Below, in pieces: positions 60,728 to 64,000 of a DNA stretch of 64,000 nucleotides. Position numbers and translations under genes: made by a program. Below the pieces are notes generated by a model that worked only from the letters and a program-made list of their open reading frames with translations, was not told the origin of the DNA and ran no database searches. Origin of the DNA: Allobosea sp. LC85 (GTDB lineage: Bacteria > Pseudomonadota > Alphaproteobacteria > Rhizobiales > Beijerinckiaceae); NCBI RefSeq assembly GCF_000735605.1, contig NZ_JPKG01000054.1:62001-126000 (forward strand), read 5' to 3'. Within the stretch, counting starts at the first letter, position 1. Each line of letters starts with the position of its first letter.

Positions 60728-61696
60728 TCATCCTTGTATGGGCGTGCCGACATTGCCGATCAACTGATTGGGCGACGCGAAGGCATGCTCCGTCTGGCGC
60801 AGCACATAGCCCGGCATCGGAGCGAGAATCACCTCCGGGGCACTGCGGGCTCCTGCGGTCGGATGAAGCAGCGCGACAGGCTGGCCCTTCGTGACCTCGT
60901 CGCCCAGCGCGACGAGATGTTCGACAAGGCCTGCTCTCGGTGCCAGGTACTGCCCTTCCGGACCGGCCGTGAAATGCACGCCGGCGAACGGCACCGGAGC
61001 CAGCATCGGCTTGATCGCGCCGAAATCGGCGAGGGCGCGGAGCAGCCCTTCTTCCATGATCGTCAGCTCGGATGATTTCATGCGCCCGCCGCCGCCCTCG
61101 ACTTCGATGGAGGCCAGATCGGCGAGCTTCGCGGCGCCGCAGGCGGTTTCGTCGATTCCGTCGACATGCTGCACGAAACGGTAGCCCCATGCCTCCATCA
61201 GGCGGTTCAGCCGAGCCTCGTCGACGACGCTGTTAGGCGTCGTGAAGCCGAAGACCATGGGCACGACCGAGACGTCGCTGCCGCCGGCATGGACGTCGAT
61301 CAGCAGATCGACAGCCGGAAACAGGGTCTCTGCCATGAAGGCGCAGAGGCGCTCGGTCGGCGTGCCGTCGGCATTGCCGGGGAAGAAGCGATTCATGTTC
61401 TGCCCATCGAAGGGCGAGAGGCGCTTGCCCTTCTGCGAGGCGGGGAAATTGAGGGACGGCGCGATGATCACGCGCCCGGTCACATCGGCGGGTTCGAGCC
61501 GCTCGGCAAGTCGGCGCAGGACGATCTGGGCCTCGTATTCATCGCCATGGATGCCGCCGCAGAGCAGGACGGATGGGCCCTGGCCATTATTGATGCACCA
61601 GAGGAGATCACCAGTGACACCGTCGAGCGCGCCGACGAGCGGCCCGAGATCGTAGCTGAACTTGCCGGGGCGGGTGGCGTCGAAATCAGGAAGCAT
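60728..61696 (-). CDS. Succinylglutamate desuccinylase/aspartoacylase-family hydrolase
   Basis: 322 residues from ATG 61696; a longer frame to 61741 has no site. Zinc ligands in CGGIHGDEYEAQ (about residue 53) and LIDVHAGG. Last gene of a minus-strand operon with an FAD oxidoreductase and an ABC ATPase, a layout like that at 1-7.7 kb. Substrate unknown; an N-acyl amino acid is expected. Confidence 0.87.
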   Translation of the reverse strand: MLPDFDATRPGKFSYDLGPLVGALDGVTGDLLWCINNGQGPSVLLCGGIHGDEYEAQIVLRRLAERLEPADVTGRVIIAPSLNFPASQKGKRLSPFDGQNMNRFFPGNADGTPTERLCAFMAETLFPAVDLLIDVHAGGSDVSVVPMVFGFTTPNSVVDEARLNRLMEAWGYRFVQHVDGIDETACGAAKLADLASIEVEGGGGRMKSSELTIMEEGLLRALADFGAIKPMLAPVPFAGVHFTAGPEGQYLAPRAGLVEHLVALGDEVTKGQPVALLHPTAGARSAPEVILAPMPGYVLRQTEHAFASPNQLIGNVGTPIQG

Positions 61697-61772
61697 AGTC
61701 GTGTCCTTCCGGCCGACAGGCGCAGCCCAACCGAGCTGCACCCGTCGGCGCTGGTTTTCGATGGGGGATGGT

Positions 61773-62978
61773 TCAGGCGGCAGCGCGCCCGAGCGGCGTG
61801 GCGGCGAGGATCGCGGCTGGTTTGTGAAAGCGCACCGGAGAGAAGGGCTCCAGGACCTCTGGCTTCACCCCGGAGATCAGCCATTCCGTGAAGAGCTTGG
61901 TGAACCCCAGCGAGATCGCGAAGCCATGGCCGGACCAGCCATAGCCATAGATGGTGTTGGACAGGCCCTCCGCCTGACCGATCAGCGGAATATGGTCGAC
62001 GGCAACGGTATCGACCCGCGACGCATCCGCCTTGAGGAAGGTCGAGTTGTCGATGAAGGGCAGGGTCAGGATCGCATCGGTGACGTTCTGCGTCATCGCG
62101 CTGAGCGAGCCCTTCCAAAGGCCTTCCGGCGTATGGGCGACATGGGCACCGCCGGAGAGCATGATCGTTCCATCCGGAAGCTGCTTGACCGCGAGGCGCC
62201 GGTGCGCGTGCGAGAGCAGATGGTTGACCGTCTTCTTCAACGGGTTCGAGACGTAATGCATCTGCGGCATGAGGTTCCAGACCGGACCGAGCTCGTGCGG
62301 CTTGAGGACCGGCTTCAGCAGCGCCTCGGCGCCGGCATTGGCGACCACCACCAGCCGCTCTCCGACCGGGACCGTCTCGCCGTCGGCGAGCTTCACGGCG
62401 GTGGCCACGCCGCGCGCATGCAGGATCTCGACGACTTTGACGCCCGTGCGGATCACCGCTCCGGCCTTCGTCGCCTGCGCCGCGAATTGCAGCGTTGCGA
62501 ATGTGTGGTCGCCGACGCCGTCATTCGGGCAGTAGATCGCGCCGACGATACCGGGGGTGAGCTCCGGTTCCCGCGCCAGCGCCTCATCGCGCGTCAATAC
62601 CTCCGAAGGCGTGCCAAGGCTCGCCTGGGCGGCCGCGTTTGCCCTCATGCGGCCAAGCACTTCGTGTTCGCGATGGCCATACGACACGTCGTAGACCTGC
62701 AGGCCGCCGACGCGGCGGAACCCGACACCACCTTCAAACCTCTCCTGGTAATCGCCCCAAAGCTTCTGGGCGATGGCGCAGATCGGCAGCTCGCGCAGGT
62801 CGCGACCATTGGCGCGCACGCCGCGCTCGCCCGGTCCGCCGGAGGCGCCGCCGGCGATCTCGCCGGCCTCGAGAAGTGTCACCGTCTTGCCGGCGCTCGC
62901 CAGCTGATAGGCCAGGCTCGTGCCGTAAATGCCACCGCCAACGATGACGATTTCGGAGGCATTGCTGTGATCGGACAT
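61773..62978 (-). CDS. FAD-dependent oxidoreductase (DAO family)
   Basis: 401 residues. IVIVGGGIYGTSLAYQL at about 10-26 binds FAD, then VRANGRDLRELPICAIA; the C-terminal YGYGWSGHGFAISLGFTKL completes the fold. Similar to amino-acid or amine oxidases. Its start is 3 bases from the ATPase stop, so it is co-transcribed with it. Confidence 0.87.
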   Translation of the reverse strand: MSDHSNASEIVIVGGGIYGTSLAYQLASAGKTVTLLEAGEIAGGASGGPGERGVRANGRDLRELPICAIAQKLWGDYQERFEGGVGFRRVGGLQVYDVSYGHREHEVLGRMRANAAAQASLGTPSEVLTRDEALAREPELTPGIVGAIYCPNDGVGDHTFATLQFAAQATKAGAVIRTGVKVVEILHARGVATAVKLADGETVPVGERLVVVANAGAEALLKPVLKPHELGPVWNLMPQMHYVSNPLKKTVNHLLSHAHRRLAVKQLPDGTIMLSGGAHVAHTPEGLWKGSLSAMTQNVTDAILTLPFIDNSTFLKADASRVDTVAVDHIPLIGQAEGLSNTIYGYGWSGHGFAISLGFTKLFTEWLISGVKPEVLEPFSPVRFHKPAAILAATPLGRAAA

Positions 62979-62981
62979 CGA

Positions 62982-64000
62982 TCAGTTCCTTATGTTGCTT
63001 CGGTAGTCGGAGTCGGGGAGGCGTTCATCCGCGAAGTGACAAGTCGCGGTGCTGCGGCCTCCCGGCGCAGGAAGGGGAGGTGGCGGGTCCTCGGCGCAGG
63101 GCCGTGGCACGCGGCCATCGGCGGTCTCGACGACCGCCGTCGTACTGATGGCGAGCCGCCGCGCCAGCGGACAGCGGGTGTGGAAGCTGCAGCCCGGCGG
63201 AATCGCGAGCGGGCTCGGGATCGAGCCCTCCAGAACCGGCGCTGGCCGGTCGCGGGAGATCGGGGCGGAGTGGCCGGCGATCGCCATCAGGCTTTGTGTG
63301 TAGGGGTGGCGCGGCGTGCCACAGACCTCGCCGACATCGCCCTGCTCGACGAAGCGGCCGAGATACATCACGCCGACGGCATCGGCCATGTGCTCGACCA
63401 GGCCCAGGTCATGCGTGATGATCAGGTAGGTCAGTCCAAGCTTTGCCTGAAGATCGGCCAGGAGATTGATGATCTGTGCCTGAACCGAAACGTCGAGCGC
63501 GCTGACCGGTTCGTCGAGGACGAGCACCTCCGGCTCGCAGATGATCGCGCGGGCGATCGCAACGCGCTGGCGTTGTCCGCCAGACAACTCGTGCGGATAG
63601 CGGCCGAGATGGGCCGGGTTGAGACCCACCAGCCCGATCACCGACTTGATCCTGTCCAGCCTGGCCGTGCGGTCGGGATGGAGGCCGTGGACGGTCAGCG
63701 CTTCATTGAGCGTGTCGAAAACGGTCATGCGCGGATCGAGCGATGCTCGCGGATCCTGCAGGACGAGCTGAACCTTGCGGCGCATCGCGCGCAGGCCGGC
63801 TGAGTCGAGGGTCGAGAGTGGCACGCCGTCGATCGTGACCTCGCCGTCGGTCGGTCGCAGAAGCCCGACGACGAGCCGTGCCAGCGAGCTTTTGCCCGAG
63901 CCGGATTCCCCCACGATGGCGAAGCAGGTTCCGCGCTGGACCCGGAAAGAGACCCGGTCGACGGCCCGCACCACGGGGGCCGCCACACCGCTCAGAAAGC
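62982..64000 (-). CDS. Peptide-type ABC transporter ATP-binding protein (DppF-like), 5' end outside window
   Basis: At least 334 residues; the frame stays open through 64000 (first in-frame GTG at 63986), so it continues upstream. GESGSGKSSLAR, VLQDPRASLDPR, LSGGQRQRVAIARAI, VLVLDEPVSALD and THDLGLVEHM are all present. C-terminal GCSFHTRCP with later cysteine C-terminal extension. Part of another peptide importer that lies mostly outside. Confidence 0.9.
   Translation of the reverse strand, partial: FLSGVAAPVVRAVDRVSFRVQRGTCFAIVGESGSGKSSLARLVVGLLRPTDGEVTIDGVPLSTLDSAGLRAMRRKVQLVLQDPRASLDPRMTVFDTLNEALTVHGLHPDRTARLDRIKSVIGLVGLNPAHLGRYPHELSGGQRQRVAIARAIICEPEVLVLDEPVSALDVSVQAQIINLLADLQAKLGLTYLIITHDLGLVEHMADAVGVMYLGRFVEQGDVGEVCGTPRHPYTQSLMAIAGHSAPISRDRPAPVLEGSIPSPLAIPPGCSFHTRCPLARRLAISTTAVVETADGRVPRPCAEDPPPPLPAPGGRSTATCHFADERLPDSDYRSNIRN

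Overview
The window is GC-rich alphaproteobacterial DNA, most like the Hyphomicrobiales (a Bosea-, Bradyrhizobium- or Methylobacterium-like organism; genus is inference). Reasons: the codon usage, an alphaproteobacterial LexA site of the GAAC-N7-GAAC form, and many copies of Rhizobiales-style intergenic palindromes (GCATCGG..CCGAAAAGTGG and AGCATTTTCGAGCGAAGTGG families). Most of the window is scavenging metabolism: peptide and amino-acid ABC importers, FAD oxidoreductases, amidohydrolases and LysR/GntR/AraC/MarR regulators. I see no rRNA, intact tRNA, transposase, integrase or CRISPR array.

Layout. 1-7.7 kb: an amidohydrolase (5' end missing), a complete dipeptide-type ABC importer (binding protein, two permeases, two ATPases) and an AstE/aspartoacylase-like hydrolase. 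7.8-10.9 kb (minus): a small lipoprotein, a lone TrpX-type binding protein and a four-gene operon of unknown small proteins behind a perfect AT-rich palindrome. 11.0-12.5 kb: a LexA-box-driven zinc-ribbon gene inside a 614-bp tandem duplication with inverted repeats and a minisatellite. 12.7-18.15 kb: a tightly overlapping four-gene defence operon of HsdM, HsdS with a C-terminal extension, a PtuA-like ATPase and a PtuB-like HNH nuclease, with no HsdR. It is followed by a truncated UDG-like fragment, a PLD-family protein and what looks like a tRNA-Ser 3' end (19.95 kb). This is the likely accessory island, visibly less GC-rich than its surroundings.

20-24 kb: LysR, old yellow enzyme, isochorismatase-like hydrolase, pirin. 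24-28.7 kb: three-part molybdenum hydroxylase (Tat-exported Mo subunit, 2Fe-2S subunit, tri-heme cytochrome c). 28.7-31.6 kb: autotransporter remnant, a GNAT-like protein, LysR, HD-domain protein. 31.6-38 kb: polar amino-acid importer lacking its ATPase, convergent with a hydroxyproline degradation set (epimerase, FAD dehydrogenase, deaminase) under a GntR regulator with two TTGTCGACAA operators.

38-47 kb: DnaB-like ATPase, secreted alpha/beta hydrolase divergent from an OhrR-type regulator, a second alpha/beta hydrolase, 58-bp tandem repeats, small unknowns, a NarL-type response regulator, an AraC regulator, a gene-poor kilobase and a SleB-type cell-wall hydrolase. 47.4-52 kb: class III CoA-transferase overlapping a BisC-like molybdoenzyme, divergent from a LysR. 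52-59 kb: gamma-glutamyltransferase and a second peptide importer whose two ATPases are fused. 59-64 kb: two FAD oxidoreductases, a second AstE-like hydrolase and an ABC ATPase running off the end.

In outline the region imports peptides, gamma-glutamyl compounds and hydroxyproline-like amino acids and breaks them down, interrupted at 11-20 kb by a mobile-looking defence island. That island is the most interesting part.
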